From CAZPHU01 sp964419255 (GTDB lineage Bacteria > Fibrobacterota > Chitinivibrionia > Chitinivibrionales > CAYFVL01), in contig CAYQOU010000001.1 of NCBI GenBank assembly GCA_964419255.1, forward strand, positions 1 through 64,000: a DNA stretch of 64,000 nt, read 5' to 3'. The number at the start of each line of letters is the position of its first letter. Positions within the stretch are counted from its first letter, which is position 1. Of the stretch, positions 16,614-25,375 are shown in pieces. Made by a program: the position numbers and the translations under genes. The notes beneath the pieces were generated by a model. It was not told where the DNA came from, made no database searches, and saw only the letters and a program-made list of their open reading frames with translations.

Positions 16614-17755
16614 TTGCAACTCTACAGGTGCTGTTCTGGGTGTCGGTATGCTTTGTGGCATATTCCTATGTGGTGTATCCGATAATCCTTCCGTTATTTG
16701 CAAGGATTTTTGGACGCGAAACGCGGCCTGATGATAAATATGAACCGACCGTTGGAGTGGTTATCCCCGCCTATAATGAAGAGGATGTGATAAAGAAGAA
16801 AATAGACAATGTGTTGTCTTTCGACTACCCGCCCGACAAGATTCGGGTATGGGTCGGATCCGATCAGTCAACCGATGCAACCGAGACGATTGTTCGTAAA
16901 TACGGAGATCCGCGTGTTACACTCTGGGTGGCACAACGGAGGGGCGGAAAAACAGAGATTCTCAATAATCTTGTGCCTCAGGTTAGTACGGATGTTGTAT
17001 TTCTGACCGATGCGAATACCATACACAGCCCGGATAGCCTCAGGCAGCTTGTGAAACACTTTGCCGATGCGGAAGTGGGCGCGGTGGCTGGGCATGTGGA
17101 GCATGTGGTTGGGGAGCAGAAACAGATTGAGGAGGTGTTGTACCGGTCGTTTGAGGCTCGGCAGAAGTTTTTGGAAAGCAGGCTTCACAGCACAATATCC
17201 GCTTTCGGCGGATTTTACTGCATGCGTACCACCCTTTTTCGTCCCATTCCGCATAATGCCTATTCCAATGATGATGTACTGATTCCCATGAATGTCATCC
17301 GACAGGGTTTTCGGGTCGTTTACGAGCCCAAGGCCGTGTCCCAGGAAGATATGGGAGAGAACATCGGGATGGAGTTCATCCGGCGTATCAGAATCGGTGC
17401 GGGTAATTTCCAGGCATTTTTCTGGCTACTGGACTTTGTTAATCCTTTCCGCGGATGGCCCGCGTTTTGTTTCCTGTCTCATAAGGCAACGAGATGGTTT
17501 TCTCCGTTATTTATGGCTCTGGGGTTAGTAAGCTGCGCTCTTCTAAGCGTTATGGTATCGGGGATGTTTTACAAGGTGTTGCTTATGACAGGATTAATTG
17601 GAATTGCTACCGGTTTATCTTTCCGTTTCTTCCGTCTAAATACTTTCAGGCCCGTTTTTTACTTCCTGACTATGAATGCGGCACTTCTGCTTGGTTTTTT
17701 TCGTTTCGTCGGGGGGATAAAGTCGGCAGCCTGGACAAGAACTGCACGGAGCTGA
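16610..17755 (+). CDS. Membrane glycosyltransferase, family 2
   Basis: A 381-residue protein. One N-terminal membrane helix is followed by a GT2 catalytic domain (about 45-280), with VGVVIPAYNEEDVI, the donor motif VGSDQSTDAT, the metal-binding FLTDANT and acceptor region NDDVLIP. Three or so C-terminal membrane segments follow. The architecture is that of cellulose-synthase-like or poly-GlcNAc-type processive enzymes, but a QxxRW motif was not clearly found. It is translationally coupled to the radical SAM gene. The gene at 51924-53054 in the polysaccharide locus is a recognisable paralogue. Confidence 0.88.
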   Translation: MIATLQVLFWVSVCFVAYSYVVYPIILPLFARIFGRETRPDDKYEPTVGVVIPAYNEEDVIKKKIDNVLSFDYPPDKIRVWVGSDQSTDATETIVRKYGDPRVTLWVAQRRGGKTEILNNLVPQVSTDVVFLTDANTIHSPDSLRQLVKHFADAEVGAVAGHVEHVVGEQKQIEEVLYRSFEARQKFLESRLHSTISAFGGFYCMRTTLFRPIPHNAYSNDDVLIPMNVIRQGFRVVYEPKAVSQEDMGENIGMEFIRRIRIGAGNFQAFFWLLDFVNPFRGWPAFCFLSHKATRWFSPLFMALGLVSCALLSVMVSGMFYKVLLMTGLIGIATGLSFRFFRLNTFRPVFYFLTMNAALLLGFFRFVGGIKSAAWTRTARS

Positions 17756-18040
17756 CAGGTGATGCATGCAACATAGCACGGTGTTGCGTGCGTTGCAATG
17801 TTTTTGTGCAAAATTCATTAACTATGTTCTAACTTCTCCTGTGATGCTTTGAATCTTGGTAGATAAGCTCTTAAAAACGGCATAGAATATGCTCAGATGT
17901 GGTGGTCTATTTTAGAGAGTAAATCGAGGTTACTGTACCGCGGTAAAAAAAAAGAGAAAACGATAGAAAAAATCGTTTATTTTCAAATAGCTGTTAATTG
18001 GGTGCAGTACCTGGAATGGATGTTTTTCAGGAGGGTTCAC

Positions 18041-18232
18041 ATGCCTATATATGAGTACAAATGTCGTGAATGTGGCTATGTTTTTGAAGAACTCATGCCG
18101 CTAACAGCTTCATCGACACCGCCATGTCCTCACTGCAATTCGGAAGAAACGGAAAAGAAAATGTCTATCTTCGGCGGTATCGGCGGATCAGGCGCCGTGG
18201 GTGGCTCGTGTAGCTCGTCAGGCTTTACCTGA
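18041..18232 (+). CDS. FmdB-family zinc-ribbon protein
   Basis: A 63-residue protein that starts MPIYEYKCRECGYVFE and has a second cysteine pair in CPHC, the standard FmdB zinc ribbon. A glycine/serine-rich tail follows. The family is widespread and suspected of a regulatory role; its function is unproven. The ATG at 18041 is chosen because the domain begins there and CAGGAGG precedes it; the upstream in-frame extension from 17897 is not protein-like. The 285 bases before it contain only a weak hairpin near 17764-17791. Confidence 0.88.
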   Translation: MPIYEYKCRECGYVFEELMPLTASSTPPCPHCNSEETEKKMSIFGGIGGSGAVGGSCSSSGFT

Positions 18233-18282
18233 GCTGGCTAGATGCTATGGATCGGTCGATCTTTTAATAAAGAAAACCACAA

Positions 18283-18319
18283 AAGTCCTTTGGGTTTTAT
18301 CCCTAAGGACTTTTTTTAT
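18283..18319 (+). terminator. Rho-independent terminator after the FmdB-like gene
   Basis: AAGTCCTTTGGG and CCCTAAGGACTT pair at 11 of 12 positions around the loop TTTTAT and are followed by a T-run. Confidence 0.88.
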
Positions 18320-18369
18320 TTCTTTTCTATTTTTTTTACTTCAAAAGGTATATATTTAATATACATAAA

Positions 18370-18415
18370 TTGAGCGATTCTCTCGCGAATCACCCATTTA
18401 GAACAGAACCGCTTA
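18370..18415. repeat. Dispersed palindromic element, copy R3 (compact form)
   Basis: TTGAGCGATTCTCTCGCGAA at the left and GAACAGAACCGCTTAG at the right are the two family ends set back to back in 46 bp. Confidence 0.6.
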
Positions 18416-18475
18416 GTTTCGGGTAGTATTATATCAGTTTTTGCCCGTATGTTGGAGGAATAAAACCATTTTTCC

Positions 18476-18507
18476 GGCATATCGGCATATCAGCATATCA
18501 GCATATC
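18476..18507. repeat. Four-copy 8-bp tandem repeat RGCATATC
   Basis: GGCATATC, GGCATATC, AGCATATC, AGCATATC are contiguous, 21 bases before the start of the lipoprotein gene. Slippage could change its leader length; it contains no start codon. Confidence 0.8.
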
Positions 18508-18528
18508 AACGTCAAAGGAGGCGTGAGG

Positions 18529-18906
18529 ATGACACGTTCACTTATTATTGCAGTTTTACTTATGCTTTATATTACCGCTTGCGGCTCGGTCGAAAGCGTG
18601 AACCAGGGAGATACTTTCGAGGTTTTGACCGATTTGCGCGAAACCGCAACAGTACAAATGGGAACTGCAACCGACGGTTTCACTAAAATCATTCCCAAGG
18701 GTACCAAATTGAAGGCTCTGTTTTCAACCTCTCCTGCTGCTTCATACTTCGAATGTGCTCCAGTGGAGGTTAATGGCAGCTCTGATGCGGATGATATCGA
18801 AGTGTTTTTCGTTCCCGAAAGCATGCTAAAATCTGAAGAGTACCAGGGGTTTTCCTATAGTTTTCCCATTGAATATATCGGCGATAAATTGAAGCGGGTG
18901 AATTGA
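18529..18906 (+). CDS. Small lipoprotein, unknown function
   Basis: A 125-residue protein. A lipoprotein signal peptide ends in the lipobox ITAC (MTRSLIIAVLLMLYITACGS), so the mature protein should be lipid-anchored at Cys18. The rest is beta-rich and not recognised (FEVLTDLRETATVQMG, IEVFFVPESML); the start is reminiscent of SH3-like folds, but weakly. The ATG at 18529 has AAAGGAGG seven bases upstream and is preferred to the GTG at 18523. Confidence 0.75.
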   Translation: MTRSLIIAVLLMLYITACGSVESVNQGDTFEVLTDLRETATVQMGTATDGFTKIIPKGTKLKALFSTSPAASYFECAPVEVNGSSDADDIEVFFVPESMLKSEEYQGFSYSFPIEYIGDKLKRVN

Positions 18907-19008
18907 TCGCCCCGCCTAAGAAAAAAATAACGCGTATAATTTTTTTTTGGGTATCATGTCACCTGTCGACAAAGAGAAAGCCTCTGTTTTTCAAAAATGG
19001 TAACAAAT

Positions 19009-19043
19009 AAAGGCCTGTGAAAAAATAGGCCTTTTATTTTTTC
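19009..19043 (+). terminator. Rho-independent terminator after the lipoprotein gene
   Basis: AAAGGCCT and AGGCCTTT form a perfect eight-pair stem around a ten-base loop, followed by a T-rich tract. Confidence 0.8.
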
Positions 19044-19129
19044 AAGATTAATGCAGGATTTATGTCCCATTATGTATTATCTTTGAACTAGTTACCTGAA
19101 AACGTCTGGTACAAAGGTTTACCTGAATT

Positions 19130-19166
19130 TGGGCGATTCATTCGCTCAGAGCCGCTCACGTTAGGT
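19130..19166. repeat. Dispersed palindromic element, copy R4 (compact, 37 bp)
   Basis: TGGGCGATTCATTCGCTCAG followed by AGCCGCTCACGTTAGG is the shortest copy seen. It lies between the lipoprotein terminator and the leucine-rich-repeat gene. Confidence 0.5.
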
Positions 19167-19220
19167 ATTGACTTGTGACCTGAAGTAAAACATCATCAAA
19201 TAATGCAAACGGGGGATACT

Positions 19221-19913
19221 ATGAAGCGAGTCCGAATAGTTCTGTTTTATATCGCAGCGGTGCTTATCTGCAGCCAAGCCGAGGCCGATGATCGTGCAAT
19301 CATCAGGTCTATCCTTGATGAAAACGGGCTTGAAGAGACTACTGTGGAGAGTGTAGCTACATTCAAGGAAGACCGGGCAATCAAACTAAATCTGAATAAC
19401 CCGGATGTGGCTAAAGATGGGTTCAAAACTTTGCCGGCTTCTATCGGGCAGCTGGATGCGCTGATCACCTTGACCATCAATGATAATGTGATTGATTCCT
19501 TGCCGGTTGAGATCGGTAATTTACAGTCATTGACAGAGCTGGAGCTGAAGAACAATGAGATAATGAGTCTGCCGTCGACAATCGGGCAACTATCTGCACT
19601 CAAGGTCCTCGATCTGCGGAATAATGAATTGCGGAAACTTCCACCGGAAATAGGTCAACTCGACCAGCTTTGGATGTTGCAGTTATGGGGTAATGAGCTT
19701 AGTTTTCTTCCGGAGGAGATCGGGGATATGGAATCGTTGAAGGAGTTGTATCTCCGAAATAACCGGTTAAAATCATTACCGGCTTCTATTATGAATATGG
19801 ACCTAAATTACCTTGGAATTTACGACAACAAATTGTGCGAACTGGATGAGGATCTGGATGCATGGCTGAAGAAAAAGGACGATAGGTATCGTTCCTGGCA
19901 GAAATGCTGGTGA
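19221..19913 (+). CDS. Secreted leucine-rich repeat protein
   Basis: A 230-residue protein with a signal peptide (MKRVRIVLFYIAAVLICSQA). Six leucine-rich repeats of about 23 residues follow, each beginning LPxxIGxLxxL and carrying an LxLxxN core (LPSTIGQLSALKVLDLRNN). These fold into a solenoid and serve in protein binding, here outside the cytoplasm. The partner is unknown. GGGGGA precedes the ATG at 19221; the in-frame ATG at 19203 would spoil the signal peptide. It is flanked on both sides by dispersed repeat elements R4 and R5. Confidence 0.85.
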   Translation: MKRVRIVLFYIAAVLICSQAEADDRAIIRSILDENGLEETTVESVATFKEDRAIKLNLNNPDVAKDGFKTLPASIGQLDALITLTINDNVIDSLPVEIGNLQSLTELELKNNEIMSLPSTIGQLSALKVLDLRNNELRKLPPEIGQLDQLWMLQLWGNELSFLPEEIGDMESLKELYLRNNRLKSLPASIMNMDLNYLGIYDNKLCELDEDLDAWLKKKDDRYRSWQKCW

Positions 19914-19954
19914 GAGCCGCTTAAGCTTCATAAGAAAAAAAGTTATATACTGAA

Positions 19955-20013
19955 ATGGGCGATTATCTCGCGGCGATTGCGCGACTCATCCACCCGGAAC
20001 CGCTCGATTTAGG
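19955..20013. repeat. Dispersed palindromic element, copy R5 (compact form)
   Basis: GGGCGATTATCTCGCGGCGA, then TTGCGCGACTCATCCACCCG and GAACCGCTCGATTTAGG: both family ends abut with little between them. Confidence 0.6.
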
Positions 20014-20057
20014 TGTGTATTTCTCATATAGAAGCTATGTGAAAGCTGCTTTTATCC

Positions 20058-20555
20058 TCATATGAGACGGTTCAATTCTTTTTGAGATTCCCTGTTGAGC
20101 TTTTGACGATCTGTTATCTTGAATCGGCTTTTGTTTTCATCAGTGATAAGTATACTATTATTCGCAGTCGGCAGCATGTTCTCCTGCCGGTTTCGGACCG
20201 TGAAGCTGACTTCACCCCGATCGGTTCTAACTAACCAGTTATCGGTGCGGCGGTGTGATTTAATAGAGTAGATTTCGAGGATTTCCGGGGTAAAGTATCG
20301 AAATCTGATATCTTTTTTTACCAATAATTGCTGAGACGGTTCGAGTTGCTTCAGGTGATCTATCGTGGCGATCTGATTTCGCTTCCCGTCCGAGGTGTGG
20401 TGAACCAGGGCAATGTAGTTGTCAGGATCGGACAAGGGAAAAAGGGGTATACAGCTGATTGGTGAATAGCGGCGGTTATCCTGAAAAACAATTTCCAGGG
20501 TTCCGCCGGCTGTTAAAGTAAACTTGAATGGTGCTTTTATTGTTTTCATGGTCAT
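20058..20555 (-). CDS. DUF1854 family protein
   Basis: A 165-residue protein with the DUF1854 layout: FPLSDPDNYIALVHHTSDGK, IATIDHLKQLEPSQQLLVKK, RFRYFTPEILEI and DRGEVSFTVRNRQENML. From general knowledge, DUF1854 proteins are paired with an ABC exporter and are annotated as cyanophycin-metabolism associated in proteobacteria. That link is not tested here, and no cyanophycin synthetase or cyanophycinase is in the window. The start overlaps the stop of the ABC transporter by four bases, so the pair is co-translated. Confidence 0.82.
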   Translation of the reverse strand: MTMKTIKAPFKFTLTAGGTLEIVFQDNRRYSPISCIPLFPLSDPDNYIALVHHTSDGKRNQIATIDHLKQLEPSQQLLVKKDIRFRYFTPEILEIYSIKSHRRTDNWLVRTDRGEVSFTVRNRQENMLPTANNSILITDENKSRFKITDRQKLNRESQKELNRLI

Positions 20556-22771
20556 TCGTGTAAGGCAAATATTCGGTTGAGACTTTTTTGTGTAGAGACC
20601 AGGCGACTGAATATGCCCTTACGGGCGAGAAGCTCCTCGTGCGTTCCAATCTCAACCAGCCTCCCTTCATCGATAACAAACAGACGGTGGCAGTTGCGTA
20701 GAGTAGATAGTCGATGGGCAATCGCGATTGTCGTTCGATTGTGGGTTAGTCGATCAAGTGCCTGCTGAATTTTTGCCTCTGTTTCAGTATCCACAGAAGA
20801 TGTTGCCTCATCGAGAATAAGAATGCGCGGATTGCGCAGTATCGCTCTGGCGATTGAAATGCGCTGTTTTTCGCCGCCGGAAAGCTTATTTCCCCGCTCA
20901 CCCACCTGAGTATCATAACAGTCGGGTTTTTCCAGGATAAACTCGTGTGCATTGGCAGCAATCGAGGCCTCTATAACCTCCTCGGTTGTGGCCTCCGGCT
21001 TTGCGTATGCGATATTTTCATAAATTGTACCATTGAAGAGGAAAGTTTCCTGAAGCACTACACCGATATGCTTACGGACATCCTGAAATCGCACCTCATT
21101 CATATCATGGCCATCGATCAGAATTCGACCCTTATCCGGTACATAGAGACGACACATAAGATTAATAAGCGTACTTTTCCCCGCCCCGCTTTTTCCCACC
21201 AGACCAACAATTTCATTCTCCCGAATGGTAAAGCTCATGTCGTGAATAACCGGTTTGGTTGAAGTGTAGCCGAAGGTTACACTCTCAAAACTGAGCGCAC
21301 CCTTTATGTCGGCTAGTTTCTTCGCCTCGGGGATATCCACAATCTCGGGGGCGGTATCAAGAATGTCGAAAAGTCGCTCCGCGGCACTCAGTGAACTAAA
21401 AAGCATTTGTATCATACGGGAAAGGGTAAAAACCGGACGATAAAACATCGCCAGGTAGCCTGCGTATGCAACCACCGAACCGATTGACATGCGCTCGCTG
21501 AGTATCATTTTCCCTCCCACAAACCACACAAGAACCGATCCGACAATTATTAATGTGTGCAGAACAGGATTGTACAGGCTCCACTTCCTGGTAAGATCGA
21601 TACCGGCATCACGGTATGATGTGTTGTATATGTCAAACTTTTCAAGCTCGAGAGGCTCCTGCCCAAAGGATTTTATAACTCTCATGCCGGAAATGGAGTC
21701 ATTTACCGCAGCACTCAAACGGGCGCGGTTATGAAACAGACGGTGCATGTACTGATGCATCAGGGGAAAGACCCGGTGTAGAAAAATCACCGTCGCGATG
21801 ATCGGAAGAAGTACAAAGGTGGTTAATTGCCAGCTGAGAATAAAAAGAAACGTTCCGACGCCGGCGAGAGTAAGAAGACTTTCGAGTGTAAGGGGTAAGA
21901 AATTGACCATAAACTGCTGCAGCTCTCCTGTATCCTGATTGACTCTTGAAACTATCGATCCGGTTTGATGCTTGTCGTAGAAAGAGAGAGAAAGCTGCTG
22001 TAATTTGGCATAGAGTGTCTTGCGTACATCGTAGACGGTCTTATGACCAAGCCATCCCGCCAACCTCGACTGCAGCCCATAGAAAAGCTGCTGCCCGGCA
22101 TGCGCCGCAAACAAAAGCAAAACTAATACTCCGAGCCAATGTGCCAGGGGGTAGGTGCCGCTTGCAGGATCTTTTTTAAAGACATAATCGATGAAAAGTT
22201 TGCTCATGTATGGGGTAGCCAGACCAAATGCGGTGGCAGTAATCATGCAACCGAAAAGAGCAAATGAATGTTTTGCATAAGGACGCGAAAATTGCATTAA
22301 ACGAATCAGAACGGCTTTCTTTCGCTTGAGGCGGGAGCCGGAGTTCTCATTGGAGTCAGATTCTGCCGGGATGTGGCTATCGGTTGCCCCTCTGTAAGCA
22401 TGGTTGGAGGGGAAAAGAATGCTTCGGATCTGTTTTATCGCGCGGTCGAAGATCGCCTCTTTTGCATCACTCCAAGCCAATATACGGTGAGCATTGCCAT
22501 CGATCCGTACGGTTAAGACACTGCAACCCACCAGTTGCTCGACACTGACATCTTCTATTCGCGAGAGGTTGTGGGCATGAGATACAACATACGCGTTACG
22601 CTCTTTAGTAACCGTGATAATGCTGGTGCTGGTGATGACCAGAAATTCCGAGCCGAAGGAGCCGTCAAGTGTTATGTCAGATTCAAAAAAAACACGAGTA
22701 TTAACGTTTCCAAAGCGTTGATGCAGTGCCTGGAGAACAGCTCGGGGGATCTGTGGAAAGGAGTGTTTCAT
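20552..22771 (-). CDS. ABC exporter, fused permease and ATPase, with extra N-terminal domain
   Basis: A 739-residue half-transporter, about 140 residues longer than MsbA-type exporters. The N-terminal 120 residues form a PH-like or YcxB-like domain (FLVITSTSIITVTKERNAYV) without membrane segments. Six membrane helices follow (about 160-460), then the ATPase with Walker A GKSGAGKS, Q-loop VVLQETFLFNGTI, signature LSGGEKQR and Walker B ILILDEATSS. It is coupled to DUF1854, as in the cyanophycin-associated ABC pair. The cargo is unknown. The Shine-Dalgarno is weak. Confidence 0.93.
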   Translation of the reverse strand: MKHSFPQIPRAVLQALHQRFGNVNTRVFFESDITLDGSFGSEFLVITSTSIITVTKERNAYVVSHAHNLSRIEDVSVEQLVGCSVLTVRIDGNAHRILAWSDAKEAIFDRAIKQIRSILFPSNHAYRGATDSHIPAESDSNENSGSRLKRKKAVLIRLMQFSRPYAKHSFALFGCMITATAFGLATPYMSKLFIDYVFKKDPASGTYPLAHWLGVLVLLLFAAHAGQQLFYGLQSRLAGWLGHKTVYDVRKTLYAKLQQLSLSFYDKHQTGSIVSRVNQDTGELQQFMVNFLPLTLESLLTLAGVGTFLFILSWQLTTFVLLPIIATVIFLHRVFPLMHQYMHRLFHNRARLSAAVNDSISGMRVIKSFGQEPLELEKFDIYNTSYRDAGIDLTRKWSLYNPVLHTLIIVGSVLVWFVGGKMILSERMSIGSVVAYAGYLAMFYRPVFTLSRMIQMLFSSLSAAERLFDILDTAPEIVDIPEAKKLADIKGALSFESVTFGYTSTKPVIHDMSFTIRENEIVGLVGKSGAGKSTLINLMCRLYVPDKGRILIDGHDMNEVRFQDVRKHIGVVLQETFLFNGTIYENIAYAKPEATTEEVIEASIAANAHEFILEKPDCYDTQVGERGNKLSGGEKQRISIARAILRNPRILILDEATSSVDTETEAKIQQALDRLTHNRTTIAIAHRLSTLRNCHRLFVIDEGRLVEIGTHEELLARKGIFSRLVSTQKSLNRIFALHE

Positions 22772-22831
22772 AGTGAAAAAAATACGAATAAAAAAGAAGC
22801 TTATTCTGAGGCGACCGATTTGACGAAAGGA

Positions 22832-22855
22832 GGCCTGTCAATTAAGAGACAGGCC
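22832..22855 (-). terminator. Hairpin downstream of serS
   Basis: GGCCTGTC and GACAGGCC form an eight-pair stem about 40 bases beyond the serS stop. On the minus strand it is followed only by a weak T-rich stretch, so termination is likely but not certain. Confidence 0.5.
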
Positions 22856-22895
22856 CATACAGGTCACGTCAATAAGAGTATACAATAGAAACTTT

Positions 22896-24182
22896 TTATT
22901 CGCATGGATTCAGTTTCTCTTTTCCGACAAACGGACGTAAAACCTCAGGAACAGTGACGCTTCCATCGGCCTGTTGAAACTGCTCCACAATAGCCGGCAG
23001 AAGCCTGCTTGTTGCCAGACCGGAGGCATTGAGGGTGTGGAGAAATTCAGGTTTATTAGTAGCTTTGCGCCTATATCGAATGTTGCCCCGTCTGGCCTGA
23101 TAGTCACCGGCACTGGAAGCCGAGCTAACCTCTTTATATTCATTCATACTGGGTATCCACACCTCGATGTCATAGGTCTTTGCCATTGATGCGCTGCAAT
23201 CGCGTGCGGCTAGTTTGGATACCTGATAATGCAGGCCTAAGCCCTGAACGAGTCGTTCCGCCTTTGTGATCATCTCCTCGAGTGCATTGTCGGAATCTGC
23301 CGGGCGGCAATACTGGAATATTTCTACCTTATTAAACTGATGACCGCGTATCATGCCACGTTCCTGGGTCCGGTAACTTCCGGCTTCCTTACGGTAGCAT
23401 GGGGTGTAGGCAAACATCTTAGCGGGCAGCTGTTCTTCTTTGAGTATCTCATCGCGGTAATAGTTAATCAGTGCCGTTTCAGCGGTCGGGAGAAGAAAGT
23501 GAGTTCCTTTCTCATCAGCTTCGGCCTGCAGATGGAAAACATCATCCGCGAACTTGGGGAACTGTCCGGCGGTGTAGCCGCACTGGTGGATAAGCAGGTG
23601 AGGTGGCAGAACAAAGGTATAACCATCCTTGATGTGTTCGTTTATAAAGTAGTTGATCAATGCCCACTCGAATTGTGCACCGATACCGCTGTATAGCCAG
23701 AAGCCGCTGCCGCCGATTTTTACCCCGCGTTCATAGTCGACCAATCCCAGAGATGTTACCAGTTCGACATGGTCTTTGGGGGTGAAATCAAAGTGGGGTT
23801 TTTCTCCCCAACTGCGAATGACCACGTTGTTTTCCTTACCCCCGGCAACCACATCATCAGCCGGAATATTTGGTAGAGCCGAAAGGAAATCCTGGATTTT
23901 TTCCTGCATCTGAGCGACGGTCGTTTCCATCTCCTTAATCGTTCCGGATACGACTTTCATCTCATCCAGAAGATCTTTTACGTCCTTTCCCTGCTTTTTG
24001 AGTTTAGGAATTTCGCTGGAGACGGTATTTCGTTTCTGTTGGAGATCGTTTAATTTATTTATGGCTTCCCGTCTTCGCGTATCCCACTGTAGAAGCTCGG
24101 AGAAATCGATATGATCCATTCGTTTGAGAAGCGCGTTTCGAATCTGTTCGGTGTTTTCACGAATGAGTTTAATATCCAGCAT
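22896..24182 (-). CDS. serS: Seryl-tRNA synthetase
   Basis: A 428-residue class II aminoacyl-tRNA synthetase of normal length. The N-terminal tRNA-binding coiled coil begins MLDIKLIRENTEQIRNALLK. The catalytic core has motif 2 FAYTPCYRKEAGSY with RGMIRGHQFNKVEIF, the Ser-binding PTAETALINYYRDEIL and motif 3 LNASGLATSRLLPAIVEQFQ. It charges tRNA-Ser (and Sec-tRNA where present). No T-box leader was seen upstream. AAGGAG lies 12 bases before the ATG, a little further than usual. Confidence 0.97.
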   Translation of the reverse strand: MLDIKLIRENTEQIRNALLKRMDHIDFSELLQWDTRRREAINKLNDLQQKRNTVSSEIPKLKKQGKDVKDLLDEMKVVSGTIKEMETTVAQMQEKIQDFLSALPNIPADDVVAGGKENNVVIRSWGEKPHFDFTPKDHVELVTSLGLVDYERGVKIGGSGFWLYSGIGAQFEWALINYFINEHIKDGYTFVLPPHLLIHQCGYTAGQFPKFADDVFHLQAEADEKGTHFLLPTAETALINYYRDEILKEEQLPAKMFAYTPCYRKEAGSYRTQERGMIRGHQFNKVEIFQYCRPADSDNALEEMITKAERLVQGLGLHYQVSKLAARDCSASMAKTYDIEVWIPSMNEYKEVSSASSAGDYQARRGNIRYRRKATNKPEFLHTLNASGLATSRLLPAIVEQFQQADGSVTVPEVLRPFVGKEKLNPCE

Positions 24183-24318
24183 GGTTTATGAATGCTCCTT
24201 GATATGTAGACTTAATGAATTTGCGACGGTGCCTTTTTGATTGCTACGCGCAAAATCCGGACTAGCCAAAAAATAATCAATCCATTTCATGAGTGCCAAC
24301 CGCCTGAGACATCATTTT

Positions 24319-24861
24319 CTACTTTTCAACCTCATACGGTCTATTAAAATCATTCATGTGTACTTTCTCATACAGAAGGCTTTCGATTGGATGCGGAGCC
24401 TTTTTTTCTGCCGGATGGCCGATAGCGATTATCGAATCTACGCGGAGAGTATCGGGGATGTTGAGGTGATTACGAATAAACTCTTCGGAACCGGTCTGCT
24501 GGTCATGGGCACGATTTCTGATCTGAATCCAGCAGGCGCCAAGCCCCATAGCCTCTGCACTGAGCTGAACGACTGTTGAAGCAATCGAGCAATCTTCTAT
24601 CCACACATCCGATGCGTGTTCCCGGGCACATACAACTATTCCTGCCGCTGCCTGAGACAGAAACGATGAACCGTGCTGTTTGGCTCTGGAAAGCGTGTCT
24701 AAAAGTGCTTTATCAGTAACAACAATGAATTCCCAGGGGCGAATATTACGGGAAGAAGGAGAGCGAAGCAGACATTCGACCAGAGTATCCATAAACACAG
24801 GATCAATCGTTTTATCCTTGAAGATACGTATCGAACGTCTTTGGCGAAGAAGAGAAAGCAT
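24319..24861 (-). CDS. Nitroreductase family FMN oxidoreductase
   Basis: A 180-residue protein of the nitroreductase fold. RRSIRIFKDKTIDP at the N-terminus gives the FMN-phosphate-binding arginines. SPSSRNIRPWEFIVV and AMGLGACWIQIRN are further family segments, and AIGHPAEKK is the usual end motif. It would be an FMN-dependent, NAD(P)H-using reductase; the substrate is unknown. GGGAGG precedes the ATG. Confidence 0.9.
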   Translation of the reverse strand: MLSLLRQRRSIRIFKDKTIDPVFMDTLVECLLRSPSSRNIRPWEFIVVTDKALLDTLSRAKQHGSSFLSQAAAGIVVCAREHASDVWIEDCSIASTVVQLSAEAMGLGACWIQIRNRAHDQQTGSEEFIRNHLNIPDTLRVDSIIAIGHPAEKKAPHPIESLLYEKVHMNDFNRPYEVEK

Positions 24862-25109
24862 AGAAACCTCCCGAACAAATGTTTCCGTGTTATGGCTTTT
24901 TTTTCGGAGCTGCGATTTTTCAGACCAATAGCATTACTGGTAATGGCAGCGCGCATATAGGCTTGTTCCAACCATCGGCGCTCCGTTGCGCTTTTAGTTC
25001 AATGACTTACAAATAACATACGGGTTGCTGAGTATGAAGCTGACAGTACCATTGAAAATAAATCGCATGAAGCGGTAAATGCACAAACGGATGGGAAATT
25101 AATTAAATT

Positions 25110-25139
25110 TTGATAATAGCAACACATAAATCGTATATT
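25110..25139 (+). promoter_or_regulatory. Possible sigma70-type promoter upstream of rnhC
   Basis: TTGATA (25110-25115), an 18-base spacer and TATATT (25134-25139, running on into a second TATAAT). It lies about 230 bases before rnhC in the 514-base interval 24862-25375, where no gene or RNA was recognised. Confidence 0.35.
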
Positions 25140-25375
25140 ATAATCTCAACATTCATTTTCAGAGTGACCGGAGGAAACTTCGGGGGTAATGATCGGGAAG
25201 ATATGCGCTCTGTGACATAATATGCAGCACATACATACAGGCATATATGCAAAAGCAGCAATCTCGTTTGCGATAATGCGCGGGATTTTATTCCGTGAAC
25301 GCCGCGGGGCTATACTAAAAGATGAAGTTTCGAGAATGCTGCGGAGCCGACAGTTAAAATAGAAATAACATAATC

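Noticed and set aside
18430..18510. CRISPR-like repetition of GCATATC
   Set aside because: Repeats are contiguous 8-mers without spacers, so this is a simple tandem repeat.
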